NCBI GenBank assembly: GCA_045639325.1
Contig: JAZUCU010000043.1
Location: 145,143-209,142 of the forward strand
Source: RGIG8244 sp045639325
Lineage (GTDB): Bacteria; Verrucomicrobiota; Lentisphaeria; Victivallales; UBA1829
Reading direction: 5' to 3'
DNA: 64,000 bases
Part shown: positions 27,501 to 34,620 of the stretch, one piece after another
How positions within the stretch are numbered: the first letter of the stretch is position 1
Layout of the letters: the number at the start of each line of letters is the position of its first letter
The notes under the pieces: generated by a model
Seen by the model: the letters and a program-made list of their open reading frames with translations, nothing else
Databases searched by the model: none
Told to the model about the DNA's origin: nothing
Made by a program: the position numbers and the translations under genes

Positions 27501-28386
27501 CTTCGGAACTTACACCTACTCCATTACCGCATTGGATGCACATGGCAACGAATCCGCATCTGTGAAGAACGGCCACTTCGTCATCGAAAATGCCGTAGAA
27601 GCAACCTACAAATGGAGTGATTCTTTTGTCTGCAGTACCGTTGGTAACGGTTATGCATCCGATACATGGCAGCTCGTTCTTGACGGTGAATCCGTTGATG
27701 GTGAATATGCCGCATCCAAGGTCACGATCAAATTGCAGGTTCTCGGTGCAGAAAGCGGCGTGGATGTTGTGATCCGTGATAACTATGGTGCTTGTATCGA
27801 TGTTATTTCGATCAACGATTGCAGCCAGTGGACCGGTGTTTATTACTGGAACGAAGAAAAGAGCCTCTACAATTCCTACAGCGTAGAAGTTGTTGCTCAC
27901 GATGAATCTGTCAATACCGGTTATATCCTGTCTGTTACAAAAGAAGATTACGCAAACTCCAATATTCTGGATAATTCTTACGAACAGGCACGTGACAATG
28001 CCGATTACCGTATCAAGCTCAACAGTAATTCCGGTACCATCATGCAAGATGAATGGCTGGGTATCAGTGATGATCGCGACTTCCGTCAGATCACAGTCGA
28101 CAGCAACGGTACATATTCCTTCGACATCAGCGATCCTTCTCTCAAGATGACGCTGTGGCAGGAAATCGAGTTCACCAATGAACTGACTGCAATTGCTCAG
28201 GGTACTGATGTCCTCAACAATGTAGATTTGGTCTTCGGCGCAACCTACTATCTGGAAATCGAAAGACCGGATACCTTTGCGGATGCTGGTTATGATTACA
28301 GTGTGGAAGTTGCCTGCAGTGCTTCCAATCTCTCTGCAATGAATCAGAATGAAAACAAAAACAACAGCCTGTTGGCTATGGCATAA
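18517..28386 (+). CDS. Giant repeat protein: beta-solenoid-like N-terminus, about 16 Ig/FN3-like modules, PPC-like C-terminus
   Basis: 3289 aa; ribosome site AAAGGA 8 nt upstream. Residues 1 to about 870 are rich in G/S/T/N/V repeats (ELHGNLAFRAGFDTLIIDSN, LEGNVEVGNW), like the beta-helix stalk of AIDA-type adhesins. From about 1000 to 3020 come roughly 16 modules of 90-150 aa. Early ones share a VWRVR strand; later ones share a Y-x-W-x-(V/L)-x-A-x-D-x-x-G-N strand and often a TGxWxAD-x-x-(A/G)P linker. The last 260 residues resemble two pre-peptidase C-terminal (PPC) beta-sandwiches and end in a hydrophobic SLLAMA tail. No Sec signal peptide, membrane segment, LPxTG or RTX nonapeptide is seen. 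Probably exported and adhesive, perhaps by a type I system; this is inference. rhaA follows 14 nt later. Confidence 0.85.
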   Translation: MAYNEKLDRIFQVTPAWFYLAEMKNFNLYLLRSSERDAGGDIAVSFSSYKDAEKNDYTLAENMDNWLYVYEIKQILSEYNGVTLKGSSDTITIGATQRSGSDYENVIRVKSTGIYDGLTSGVRFTSNGVIDFANATGYLRAGEVVGLQYSRIFADHVNTEVERAYDLISSSEKIDVSAVIAGGSLTVEGSLHAYLDGGSSNGVFKTLYSFDGDRENSPNSILPTDGKTVRVHDITSNIRVLGTGLRAGSVEIENNMSGDVVAKVLSQTVSSYNSSVVTGNTFQAVGLLTNSTVGVTGAAKGTGALKINGIWTGNLGVKVQNITVGSEIFDKDGSTNSYAQKNVAAYGSMFTFMTGTAADIKQEKTTIPVPDKIIDMIDPDFVVDTNKSKVTGQSFVAQGLNGGKVEIGGMESGTIISANVSDITLNGEYMHIGSADGLVRTGLNKEGKEINLTNINETALHAHQLGREPGYMDPDQFNDEVMFADNKVISTAIEASELVVNGTTAGTLNVSVGGLSATKDEIIFNYEYEDSIKASQVPYRKTSDKSPFYPGNCFYEGSSGDVSVTLLGAMYSQNDTHYYTLVDRTIEHNLMAAYAYDVTAYGINTSGNITVNGNFLQSINVTVDSSKVLSSESIGVNASKITMNNGVFMPTITVDNQAEVLAGKNLTTIGLKVGTFEGEALGGFFNVQSSNDGAVALDIGKFVSTTGDTGAFDIISTIYTDGNALGGQKSAWNLRIAGDIFTDGKYILAVDGGVISEDSANTDTTGNVYNDKIELAAGAELHGNLAFRAGFDTLIIDSNARLEGNVEVGNWLTGTMGTLNVIFNLNNQTLRADDSVNDGAIMSGNFTVSGTSGQVSPILYSVNLNDVVLDNREARTFVLMNNQDADFVNALKTIELKYDGISLKTLEQEGVVAEIGYYDASGDWIATDNYLTGYEFRQSNFTARVAYHAGIMDNDAIVGNYVRVYNANNGDEIFKAHADFKRGEVQIVVDVLPEEIYQASPFEVGLSNLYEWYDKDTRTVTVSWEDNNVDISEVRYIFEYYIVDDSGNPVTATITREVLKSTDLNPVTSLRVDGIDANQRIVWRVRQSLGSGIDITGDWIYYNAPEAEGGEAEAGAIVNNNDSLHLDKTILSDVSGLDAWINSDGNVEFSWNNSTQTDVSYILEYRVGNDVAGWDNADWNRIDDIAGQSPLIERITQEVELGVMPHGDKVLQWHVIVVQKNGDEYLYSRGVEVDSSRYLMADGSENLITSAERYDKDSKTNELTFSWDYTDPAAEYLFEYELNGVTTSLIVSRDKVYNRKTGATFAVSRKTVYGDDGKVYFSFVNSGAAKDIVWRVRVYEEIGESFNPENPWQISDSEVLTNLSAVAANATDPVTDISSTNVTLSFESNNPGKAYRLEYVVKTGDVYSNPVAVNFAASDKKYFTYEIKGLEEDHGTDNIVWRVTSLNSDGTYAEWTYFSDDMKEAFRDIYFCDQPTDAKNSVSTKEQDGASAVITLAWNPGENMTCGLQKYVVEFFQSTDVLEEAAITAYFTGNTSDDGGISNNAYSRLEVTNNQITLTGLKDTQYIYWRVQAVDNYTDGEAHRSAWTVGDPFHVYLEDINAPTFNRDPKGTQSWIIREEGSAAMIDAILTWAPAVDDKAGVKEYVFSYTTSKAADMEYAEYYYSYDNGNTWVKLEYKDGKIYIGHREDVNSYQLKIINLKNADYNWTLSSIDYQGKESASKTGKWEADRVAPKFKEQIDEFMVDHPDYTDISVEMAVRESNGIVSLAPIFTWTKAGEDWEKLGDAWIDNGIGSGVKSYMLTWMDGGKEYSITIDAADLTLDANNQYTWQLDLRELNNQNHITNIANGAYDWKFYAIDYIGNKSLALTGEWTADQFGPVFESAEESRLIADSTSALNLISVSVAWDAATDYWYNPVFDPATGSGVDFYTLTYWKVGSNGERLNEISVTVDSVDAPSYFYEATLTSGTYQFEITATDKLGNVSGEKLTGTWESDSDSTVNMFPVAEKVSFDSTGTMVGSLTWSAAEVTSILNEQLSGAEISRFVISLYNEAGAVIGTCEVPAGLNANYSNTVVINGQNAVISYNAATGEYKFEYSQSPENTCTWNVDAVGTSPEISGENSLMCSNGIWRGDSVAPEFNMTALSSSIVYDHRTEMEDGIPATTPIANITITINNNDVRDYCIPGEAQAGSGVAQYRIEWGVAGSGIYDSSMTIDAVAGDYTTCQIINDGLFKTNYRYRVVAIDHAGNESVYVEGAEIVADKAAPWIEEPDLEDGVVSERYTSVSGFSGSSEFLTGELSWEAAVDDYKNAGDSAGCGVKSYIVTCSGGGRNETITIIGYDFELYNGQEFNGYLIGQNSAGVVTYTQNGKFDNGTLWSLVYTSANGDQTGNYKLTMQLPNNNYTWTLTAVDYAENTSGKLTDTWAADNAAPIKVNDIESEFGVSQTVTDKLYAKLVWSYSDDQSLTLNNDGEYGYVFYDPRTSQGEDAGRNNGSGIKTFTFRYRGENDSDWTVIEVEKGRNASDLNFEIVCNNGVYTAYAKSLNVDNYTWEIVATDYVGNVSAKTTGTWMGNVDLAFVSKETDVRYEYNCLDNTRTETTFTWSKAEHPLFDITKYEIVCGYTDDSGNFVTVSSRAVRPGNATELDNDMLTITVTGDMFGGKDGVYKWKVIAYDSVGNSAELVSDKNITVDCTAPDGEFLNLTYGPSIKVDWLVKQHYEHPLYVYTYDVKKISVTFSLENTFEESGIVYEIRVYGKGANSEVPVRMQTFETKSTTFTLDDKAGLGVGYITGLYNNTVYWDVRAKDAAGNVTDWYAGKAFQLVDPNYTDSDHRISDTTAPAAPVELSSVDSAEDALLQLNWSSVSDLFGVDSYELVVYDAAGSKVLKTFTVAAKDFEGKHFLNQNDLVNGSYQFAVRAIDCAGNKGAYSAKYAFTYDVIRPEFDSDSVTCSVSDNSAVFSWDAMTDNLAAGSYSVVIKRGSIIEVNQVVTDTSFIWKNIQNFGTYTYSITALDAHGNESASVKNGHFVIENAVEATYKWSDSFVCSTVGNGYASDTWQLVLDGESVDGEYAASKVTIKLQVLGAESGVDVVIRDNYGACIDVISINDCSQWTGVYYWNEEKSLYNSYSVEVVAHDESVNTGYILSVTKEDYANSNILDNSYEQARDNADYRIKLNSNSGTIMQDEWLGISDDRDFRQITVDSNGTYSFDISDPSLKMTLWQEIEFTNELTAIAQGTDVLNNVDLVFGATYYLEIERPDTFADAGYDYSVEVACSASNLSAMNQNENKNNSLLAMA

Positions 28387-28400
28387 GGAGTTTTGATATT

Positions 28401-29666
28401 ATGCGTTGTGAAAAACAGATTACACAAAGTTATGAAATCGCACGGGAGCGTTACGCCGCTCTCGGCGTTGATACGGAAAAAGTATTGAATACACTTGCAG
28501 AAATTCCTGTTTCCATGCATTGCTGGCAAGGGGATGATGTGCATGGTTTTGAAGTCGCAGCAGGCGGTGCCGATGGCGGTATCATGAGCACCGGGAATTA
28601 TCCCGGCCGTGCAAATAACGCCAACGAATTGCGTGCCGATTTGGATTTCGCTCTCTCCATGCTGCCCGGTACCATGCGGGTCAATCTTCATGCCATGTAT
28701 CTGGAAAGTGATAAACCGGTCAGCCGGGATGCTATCACGCCGGAACATTTCGCAAACTGGATCCAGTGGGCAAAAGAAAAACAGATCGGGCTTGATTTCA
28801 ATCCCACATGCTTCGGCCACCCCATGATGGTCGACGGCATGACATTGTCCAGTCCGAATGCTGATGTCCGTAAATTCTGGATCGAACACTGCAAGCGCAG
28901 CCGTGAAATTTCCGAAGCAATGGGGAAAGCGCTCGGCAAACGCTGCGTGATGAATATCTGGGTTCCGGATGGATTCAAAGATATTCCGGTGAACCGTTAT
29001 GCTGCCCGTGCCAGATTGAAAGAATCTCTGGATCAGGTGTTGGCAGAAAAGAAAGATGCCGCATTCATGGCTGACGCTGTGGAAAGCAAACTTTTCGGAC
29101 TCGGCTGTGAAAGCTGCACCATCGGTTCTCACGAATTCTATATGGCGTATGCCATGGAGAAGAAAGTCATGTTGACTCTCGATGCCGGCCATTTCCATCC
29201 GACGGAAGTCATCAGCGACAAGATCAGCTCCAGCCTTCTCTTTATGGATGAAATTCTGCTGCACGTCAGCCGTCCGGTCCGTTGGGACAGCGACCACGTT
29301 GTGATTCTCGACGATGAACTGCAGTCGATCGCATCGGAAATCGTCCGTTGCGGCGTGAACCGTGTCAACATCGGTTTGGATTACTTTGACGGTACCGTGA
29401 ACCGTATTCTGGCATGGTGTACCGGCACACGCAATATGCAGAAAGCATTGTGCAAAGCCCTGCTTGCACCGGAAGCCACGTTGTCCGATTGGGAATTCAG
29501 CGGTGACTTCTCCCGCCGTCTGGCAATGACCGAAGAGCTCAAGGCGATGCCCTGGAGCGATGTTTATGATTATTATTGTATGAAGCAGAACGTACCGGTG
29601 GGAGCCGATTATATTGCTTCCGCGGTGGAATATGTAAAGAAAACAGCAGCAGCACGTGGAGTGTAA
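28401..29666 (+). CDS. rhaA: L-rhamnose isomerase
   Basis: 421 aa, normal length. Interconverts L-rhamnose and L-rhamnulose, the first step of rhamnose catabolism. Family landmarks: VSMHCWQGDDVHGFE, the long GLDFNPTCFGHP metal-site strand, NIWVPDGFKD, SHEFYMAYAMEKKV, LDAGHFHPTE and HVSRPVRWDSDHVV, which hold the Glu/Asp/His ligands of the two metals. Its ribosome site AAGGAG begins within the stop codon region of the giant gene, so the two are almost certainly on the same transcript. rhaB follows at once. Confidence 0.97.
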   Translation: MRCEKQITQSYEIARERYAALGVDTEKVLNTLAEIPVSMHCWQGDDVHGFEVAAGGADGGIMSTGNYPGRANNANELRADLDFALSMLPGTMRVNLHAMYLESDKPVSRDAITPEHFANWIQWAKEKQIGLDFNPTCFGHPMMVDGMTLSSPNADVRKFWIEHCKRSREISEAMGKALGKRCVMNIWVPDGFKDIPVNRYAARARLKESLDQVLAEKKDAAFMADAVESKLFGLGCESCTIGSHEFYMAYAMEKKVMLTLDAGHFHPTEVISDKISSSLLFMDEILLHVSRPVRWDSDHVVILDDELQSIASEIVRCGVNRVNIGLDYFDGTVNRILAWCTGTRNMQKALCKALLAPEATLSDWEFSGDFSRRLAMTEELKAMPWSDVYDYYCMKQNVPVGADYIASAVEYVKKTAAARGV

Positions 29667-29668
29667 TA

Positions 29669-31081
29669 ATGAAATATTATCTCGCATTTGATTTGGGTGC
29701 ATCCAGCGGCAGAGGCATTCTGGGGCATATTGATGAAAACGGAAAACTGATTCTGGAAGAAATTCATCGTTTCAAAAACTTCCCCGCTGAAGCGGATGGT
29801 CATTTCCGTTGGGATTTCAAAGCTCTGTTGAGTGAAATCAAAACCGGTATCAAAAAAGCATACGCAGTGACACAGGATATCGTTTCCTTGTCTGTCGATA
29901 CCTGGGGTGTTGACTTTGCATTTTTCCGGAACGGTGAACTGATTCGTGATCCTTACTGCTATCGTGACTCCCGTAACGCGGAAGGCATGGAAGCATTCCA
30001 TAAGAATGTGATGTCCGTGGAAGAACTTTACGGCAGAGTCGGTATTCAGCAGATGGTGTTCAATACGCTTTATCAGCTCTATGCTCACAAGACCATGCAT
30101 CCGGAAGATTTTGAAAACGGTTCCGTTGCATTGCTTATGCCGGACGCTTTGATTTATGCCCTTTCCGGCGAAATCTCTGCGGAATATACCATTGCTTCCA
30201 CCACAGCCATGATCGACCCGGTCAAACGCACCTGGGATGTGGAACTGTTGGAAAAAGCCGGTATTCCTGTTAACGTATTGCCGCCGGTTGAATTGCCTGC
30301 AAAACGCACATTCCGTCTTTCCGAAGCGGTTGCAGCGGAATTGGGCGTGCCCCGTCTCGGCGTTGTGAAATGCGGCGGACACGATACTGCCAGTGCGGTG
30401 AGCTGCACACCCTGTGATGAAAACACCGATTGGCTCTATATCAGTTCCGGAACCTGGGCATTGCTGGGTGCAGAACTTGATCAGCCTGTCCTCTCTGCAA
30501 AAGCCTGTGATGCACATTATACCAATGAAGGTGCAGTGAACGGCAAGATCCGTTTCCTGACCAACATCATGGGTACTTGGCTGCTGCAGGAAACACGCCG
30601 TATCTGGCAGGAAAGCGGTAAAGATATTTCCTTCCAGGAAATGATGGAAATGGCACAGGCTGCTCCCGATACCGGTCTGGTTTTCCCGCCTAACGATCAG
30701 CTGTTCCTGGCTCCCGGCGATATGCCCGGCAGAATCAGACAGTGGTTCAAAGAACACGGCAAACCGGTACCGGAAACCGATGCTGCATTGGTTCGTTCCA
30801 TCTACGATTCTCTGGCAGTTTGTTTCCGGGAAAGCATTCAGGCTCTGGAAGAATTGCTCGGCAGAAAATTCACAGTCCTGCACATCCTCGGCGGTGCTAT
30901 CCGCGATGATTTCCTGATGGGATTGACAGCCAAGACAACCGGCATGAAAGTGCTCACCGGTCCGCTGGAAGCAACCTCCACCGGTAACATTCTGGCTCAG
31001 ATGATGGCAGACGGTACCATTGCTGACTGTCAGGCAGCCCGTGAGCTGGTGAAGAAATCCTGTGAGATCCGGGAATATTGA
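29669..31081 (+). CDS. rhaB: Rhamnulokinase
   Basis: 470 aa FGGY-family sugar kinase that phosphorylates L-rhamnulose at O1 with ATP. The phosphate loop DLGASSGRG is at residues 8-16; SVDTWGVDFAF, the GGHDTASAV loop, SSGTWALLG and the adenosine-binding LHILGGAIRDDF are all present. Start taken at 29669, 2 nt after the rhaA stop; an upstream in-frame start (29576) would overlap rhaA by 91 nt. The aldolase gene (rhaD) and a rhamnose regulator are not nearby. Confidence 0.96.
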   Translation: MKYYLAFDLGASSGRGILGHIDENGKLILEEIHRFKNFPAEADGHFRWDFKALLSEIKTGIKKAYAVTQDIVSLSVDTWGVDFAFFRNGELIRDPYCYRDSRNAEGMEAFHKNVMSVEELYGRVGIQQMVFNTLYQLYAHKTMHPEDFENGSVALLMPDALIYALSGEISAEYTIASTTAMIDPVKRTWDVELLEKAGIPVNVLPPVELPAKRTFRLSEAVAAELGVPRLGVVKCGGHDTASAVSCTPCDENTDWLYISSGTWALLGAELDQPVLSAKACDAHYTNEGAVNGKIRFLTNIMGTWLLQETRRIWQESGKDISFQEMMEMAQAAPDTGLVFPPNDQLFLAPGDMPGRIRQWFKEHGKPVPETDAALVRSIYDSLAVCFRESIQALEELLGRKFTVLHILGGAIRDDFLMGLTAKTTGMKVLTGPLEATSTGNILAQMMADGTIADCQAARELVKKSCEIREY

Positions 31082-31107
31082 TTGATTCCTTTACAGGTAT
31101 AAAAAAG

Positions 31108-31140
31108 AACGGCGATCTGAAAAAGATCGCCGTTTTTTTT
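31108..31140. terminator. Strong intrinsic terminator after rhaB
   Basis: Perfect 11-bp stem AACGGCGATCT / AGATCGCCGTT (31108-31118, 31124-31134), 5-nt loop, T8. An A-run on the left side lets it act for the convergent operon too. Confidence 0.93.
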
Positions 31141-31163
31141 GATTTGATTTCAGGAATTTTAAT

Positions 31164-32831
31164 TTATTCCTGTTCCAATGCGTCGTTGAGACGGTCGGAC
31201 AGTTCTTCCCATTCGGATTCCAAATCGTCGATACGCAGTTCCAACTGTTCCAGATCTTCTTCTTCGGGGAGGGGAGCATCGGAACAGAAGACAGCCAATG
31301 TTTCGCAGACATTCCGGTGGAACCGTGCCAGGGGACGGGCCAAGTTCTTCGGAACTTCATTTTTGAACTTCTGAAGAATCTGAATGGAGAGATCGACGCG
31401 CTGTTCGCAAAGATCCAGCAGGCGACGGCGATAGGGTTCTTTATCGGCTTCAAAGGACGGATTGAAGTATTCGCTGGAAACTTCCCAATCATCTTCCAGA
31501 TAGTTGAGGAATGCGGCTTCCTGCGCTTCATCCGCAAAGGTGATGCCGAGAATGGATTCGATGGATGCACGGAAATCGGCAAAGTTTTCCACCCCGTTTG
31601 CCAAAGCATCCAACAGATAGGAATGGACTTCCACCGGATCCAGCGGGGCGTTGCGCTCTGCCAGAATGGCATCCAGTGATTCCAATGTACCGGAGGAGGC
31701 GGAGAAGTCTTCCGGACGGATTTCCATTGGTCCTTCATCTTCATTTTCCATATCGGCGGTATCTTCATGATCATGGCAATGACATTCATGTTCGTGTTCG
31801 TGGTCATGATCGCAGCCGCAGGAACAGGTATGTTCGTGTTCTGCTGCATCATCATCGTCATCATCGAAATCAATATCGGACTTGACGGGTTCTTCGGCTT
31901 CTTTCATATTGCCCATACCGGGATCGACAACAGAGTCGGCGGAAACAAAGGTCCAGTCCGGCCCTTCCTTGCGGATGGCAATTTCGAACATATTGGAAGA
32001 ATATTCATCGAGTGAGAAGTCCGGGGTATAGCGGATATCTTCTTTCCGGAGATACGCTTTCAGGAACGCAAAGGCGAGCTGGAGCGGAAGTTCCACGGGG
32101 TCGCGTTCATCATCGCAGACATCAAGCAAAGCGGCTTCCAGACGCTGCAAATAGGTTTCTCTGGCGTTTTTAGCGGGAGCCTGATCCATGCTTTGGTAAG
32201 CGATGGAGAAAATACCATCCTGCCAGCTTTCCACGGTCGCGATAATGGCATCGCCATAACGGAAATTATGCTTTGCATAGAACTCTGTCATATCGAATGC
32301 GGTACTTTCCAACAGTTCGCGTTCGATATTGGAGGATTCCCGCAGTTTGCGGAAATTGGCATCGGATTCCGCACAGAGTGTATCCAACATTCCGGCGCGG
32401 CCAAGCAGGAAAAATGCAGAAGTCATATCTGCAAATTTCATGGTGACGGTTTTTGCGGGACAGCGGATGCCGTCGACGGAAGAAACTTTGAATTCGTCCG
32501 AGAAATGTTCTTCGGAAGCGAAAGGAGCAAATCTTGCACCGGGGAGCAGGATGTTGTTTTCGATTTCATTTCTGCCGGGGATGATACGGAACTGTGTTTT
32601 GCGGAAAAAGACTTCCCGGGGATAACAGAGTTCTGTGGTGTAGAACAACCGTTCATCGTTGGCAAGGATGAGTTCCGTTTCTTTCTGCACGCGGCGTTTG
32701 TCATCGCCCTCGGGGACGTTCAACTTATCCGTCACGGTGTTGATAAAGCCGTTGAGTGGGAATGCTTCATACAGGAACGCGGGCAGAAGGTCAAGTACAG
32801 TATCTTCGATCAGAGAAACGGAAATTGCCAT
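31164..32831 (-). CDS. Unknown protein with His/Cys/Asp-rich metal-binding linker, last gene of the nusA-infB operon
   Basis: 555 aa, no family recognised. Residues 1-310 look like a folded alpha/beta domain. Residues 319-360 are an extreme low-complexity linker: six Asp, then alternating His/Glu and the clusters TCSCGC, DHDHEHEHEC, HCHDHED, together about ten His and five Cys, an obvious candidate for binding Zn, Ni or Cu. Residues 365-555 are helical and acidic, ending in a coiled-coil-like stretch (QLELRIDDLESEWEEL). No signal peptide. It lies 27 nt after truB on the same strand. Function could be metal storage or delivery to a partner; nothing in the sequence decides this. Confidence 0.8.
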   Translation of the reverse strand: MAISVSLIEDTVLDLLPAFLYEAFPLNGFINTVTDKLNVPEGDDKRRVQKETELILANDERLFYTTELCYPREVFFRKTQFRIIPGRNEIENNILLPGARFAPFASEEHFSDEFKVSSVDGIRCPAKTVTMKFADMTSAFFLLGRAGMLDTLCAESDANFRKLRESSNIERELLESTAFDMTEFYAKHNFRYGDAIIATVESWQDGIFSIAYQSMDQAPAKNARETYLQRLEAALLDVCDDERDPVELPLQLAFAFLKAYLRKEDIRYTPDFSLDEYSSNMFEIAIRKEGPDWTFVSADSVVDPGMGNMKEAEEPVKSDIDFDDDDDDAAEHEHTCSCGCDHDHEHEHECHCHDHEDTADMENEDEGPMEIRPEDFSASSGTLESLDAILAERNAPLDPVEVHSYLLDALANGVENFADFRASIESILGITFADEAQEAAFLNYLEDDWEVSSEYFNPSFEADKEPYRRRLLDLCEQRVDLSIQILQKFKNEVPKNLARPLARFHRNVCETLAVFCSDAPLPEEEDLEQLELRIDDLESEWEELSDRLNDALEQE

Positions 32832-32858
32832 AAGAAAAACTCCTTGTCAGAAAAAAGC

Positions 32859-33620
32859 TCAGAAAGAATTGAAACGCTGCATGTGGGACAACCGGTTGAA
32901 GAGGAAATCATCGAGATTCCGGCTCAAATCTTCCTGTGTCCAGTTTTTGATATCTTCCAGAGAATGGGCATCGACCAGAGAAAATTCTCCGGACTGAATA
33001 CGGTTCAAACGGTAGAGGACGGCACCGCAGCCGAGTTTCTGACCCACATCGGAACAGAGGGTACGGATGTAAGTACCTTTGGAGCATTTCACTTCAAAGT
33101 CCGCATAAGGCAGTCGGGCATTGGTGATCTTTGCGTAATGGATCGTGATTTCTTTGGGTTCCCGTTCCACTTCGATGCCCTGACGTGCCAGTTTATAAAG
33201 ACGTTCGCCATCTTTTTTCACCGCAGAGACCATGGGAGGAGTCTGCAGAATATTGCCTTCAAAAGAGCGGAACGCGTTGATGAGCATATCTTCATCGACT
33301 CCGGACCAATCGGCTGTGCGGACGACTTCGCCATCCATATCCTGGGAATCCGTTTCCGTGCCCAGCAGAACGGTACCGGTATACGTTTTATCTTCGCCGG
33401 AAAATTTCTGGCTGAGTTTTGTGAATTTACCGAATACGACAACCAGCAATCCGGTGGCTGCAGGGTCAAGAGTACCGCAATGGCCGACTTTGACCGCATT
33501 GAATCTGGAACGCATGAATGAAACCACGTCGTGGCTTGTCCAGCCTGCGGGTTTATCAACAAGAAGCACTCCGTTTTTCTGGAATGCGGGAAGACGGTGT
33601 TTATCAGGGTTGTGTCTCAT
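32859..33620 (-). CDS. truB: tRNA pseudouridine(55) synthase
   Basis: 253 aa. Converts U55 of the tRNA T loop to pseudouridine. The family N-terminus GVLLVDKPAGWTSHDVV is followed by the catalytic motif GTLDPAATGLL with Asp52, then KTYTG and the RRxKDGERLYKLAR-like region. The start codon lies 17 nt inside the end of the nrnA-type gene. Part of the nusA-infB-rbfA-truB operon found in most bacteria. Confidence 0.96.
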   Translation of the reverse strand: MRHNPDKHRLPAFQKNGVLLVDKPAGWTSHDVVSFMRSRFNAVKVGHCGTLDPAATGLLVVVFGKFTKLSQKFSGEDKTYTGTVLLGTETDSQDMDGEVVRTADWSGVDEDMLINAFRSFEGNILQTPPMVSAVKKDGERLYKLARQGIEVEREPKEITIHYAKITNARLPYADFEVKCSKGTYIRTLCSDVGQKLGCGAVLYRLNRIQSGEFSLVDAHSLEDIKNWTQEDLSRNLDDFLFNRLSHMQRFNSF

Positions 33621-34620
33621 TTTTCATTTCCTGTTCAACATGTTTAAGGAGGATATTTTCTGCATCCTCCAATGATTTTGCAAATATGGTTCCCCCGGCT
33701 GCCATTTCGTGACCGCCGCCATTCAAGCGGCGTGCCACTTTTCCCACAGAAATGCGGGGATCTTTGGAGCGGAGAGAGATTTTATAGATTCCGGGAGACT
33801 TTGTTGATTTCAGCAAAGCCGCAACCGTTACGCCGTCAATACCGCGGATATTTTCAATCAGTTGTTCTGTATTCCGGATGTCGATGGAATATTTTTCCAA
33901 TATTTCTGAGGTGATTGTGAACCAGGCGAAACTGCCGTCCAAAGCGGTACGCAGGCCGGTGCGGAACAATTCGGCTTCAAAGAGAGCCATGGGGAACGGC
34001 TTGGAAAGATAAGCACGGTCGATAATCCGGCTGTGATTGGCTCCGTTTTCCAACAGTTCAGCGGCAATTCGCAAACAGCGGGGCGTTGTATTGGAGAAAC
34101 GGAAACAACCGCTGTCCGTTACGATTCCGAGCATCAGCAAAGTTGCCGCACGTTCGGTAATCTGCCAATTTGCATGCCGGGCAAAACAATACACCACTTC
34201 GCACGCAGAACAGGCTGTGGAGTCAACATAACTCCAGGTGCCGAAATGTTCGTTGTCGGGGTGATGATCAAGGGTGACGACCGGGATCGTAATCTCTGCG
34301 AATGTGGCAGGGCCGACACCGATCCGTTTGACGGTGGAGGCATCGACATTGAAAATCATGCTGTACCGTTCATTAATTTCTGCGGCAGAAGTGAATTCTG
34401 CATTTTCGCCGGTAACAAATGAGGTATAGCAATCGGGTACGGGATCCTGTAAATGCCATGCGGCAGCATAACCGTTTGTGCGGAGCAATTCCACCATGGC
34501 AGTGAATGACCCGACAGCATCGCCGTCGGGCCGTTCATGGGTTACAACGAGTATTTCTTTCCCGGATCCTCTGACCTGTTCCAATGTCTGAAGAATATCG
34601 GAGAAATCAGTTGTTTTCAT
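33604..34620 (-). CDS. nrnA: DHH family phosphoesterase, NrnA-type oligoribonuclease/pAp phosphatase
   Basis: 338 aa. Visible metal motifs: THERPDGDAVGS (Asp32, Asp34), the DHH triad at 118-120 (LDHHPDNEHFG) and the C-terminal DHHA1 signature GGGHEMAAGG. NrnA degrades 2-5 nt RNA and dephosphorylates 3'-phosphoadenosine 5'-phosphate. It sits between rbfA and truB, the position this gene has in many Firmicutes and PVC bacteria, and overlaps both neighbours (14 and 17 nt). Confidence 0.93.
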   Translation of the reverse strand: MKTTDFSDILQTLEQVRGSGKEILVVTHERPDGDAVGSFTAMVELLRTNGYAAAWHLQDPVPDCYTSFVTGENAEFTSAAEINERYSMIFNVDASTVKRIGVGPATFAEITIPVVTLDHHPDNEHFGTWSYVDSTACSACEVVYCFARHANWQITERAATLLMLGIVTDSGCFRFSNTTPRCLRIAAELLENGANHSRIIDRAYLSKPFPMALFEAELFRTGLRTALDGSFAWFTITSEILEKYSIDIRNTEQLIENIRGIDGVTVAALLKSTKSPGIYKISLRSKDPRISVGKVARRLNGGGHEMAAGGTIFAKSLEDAENILLKHVEQEMKNETQP

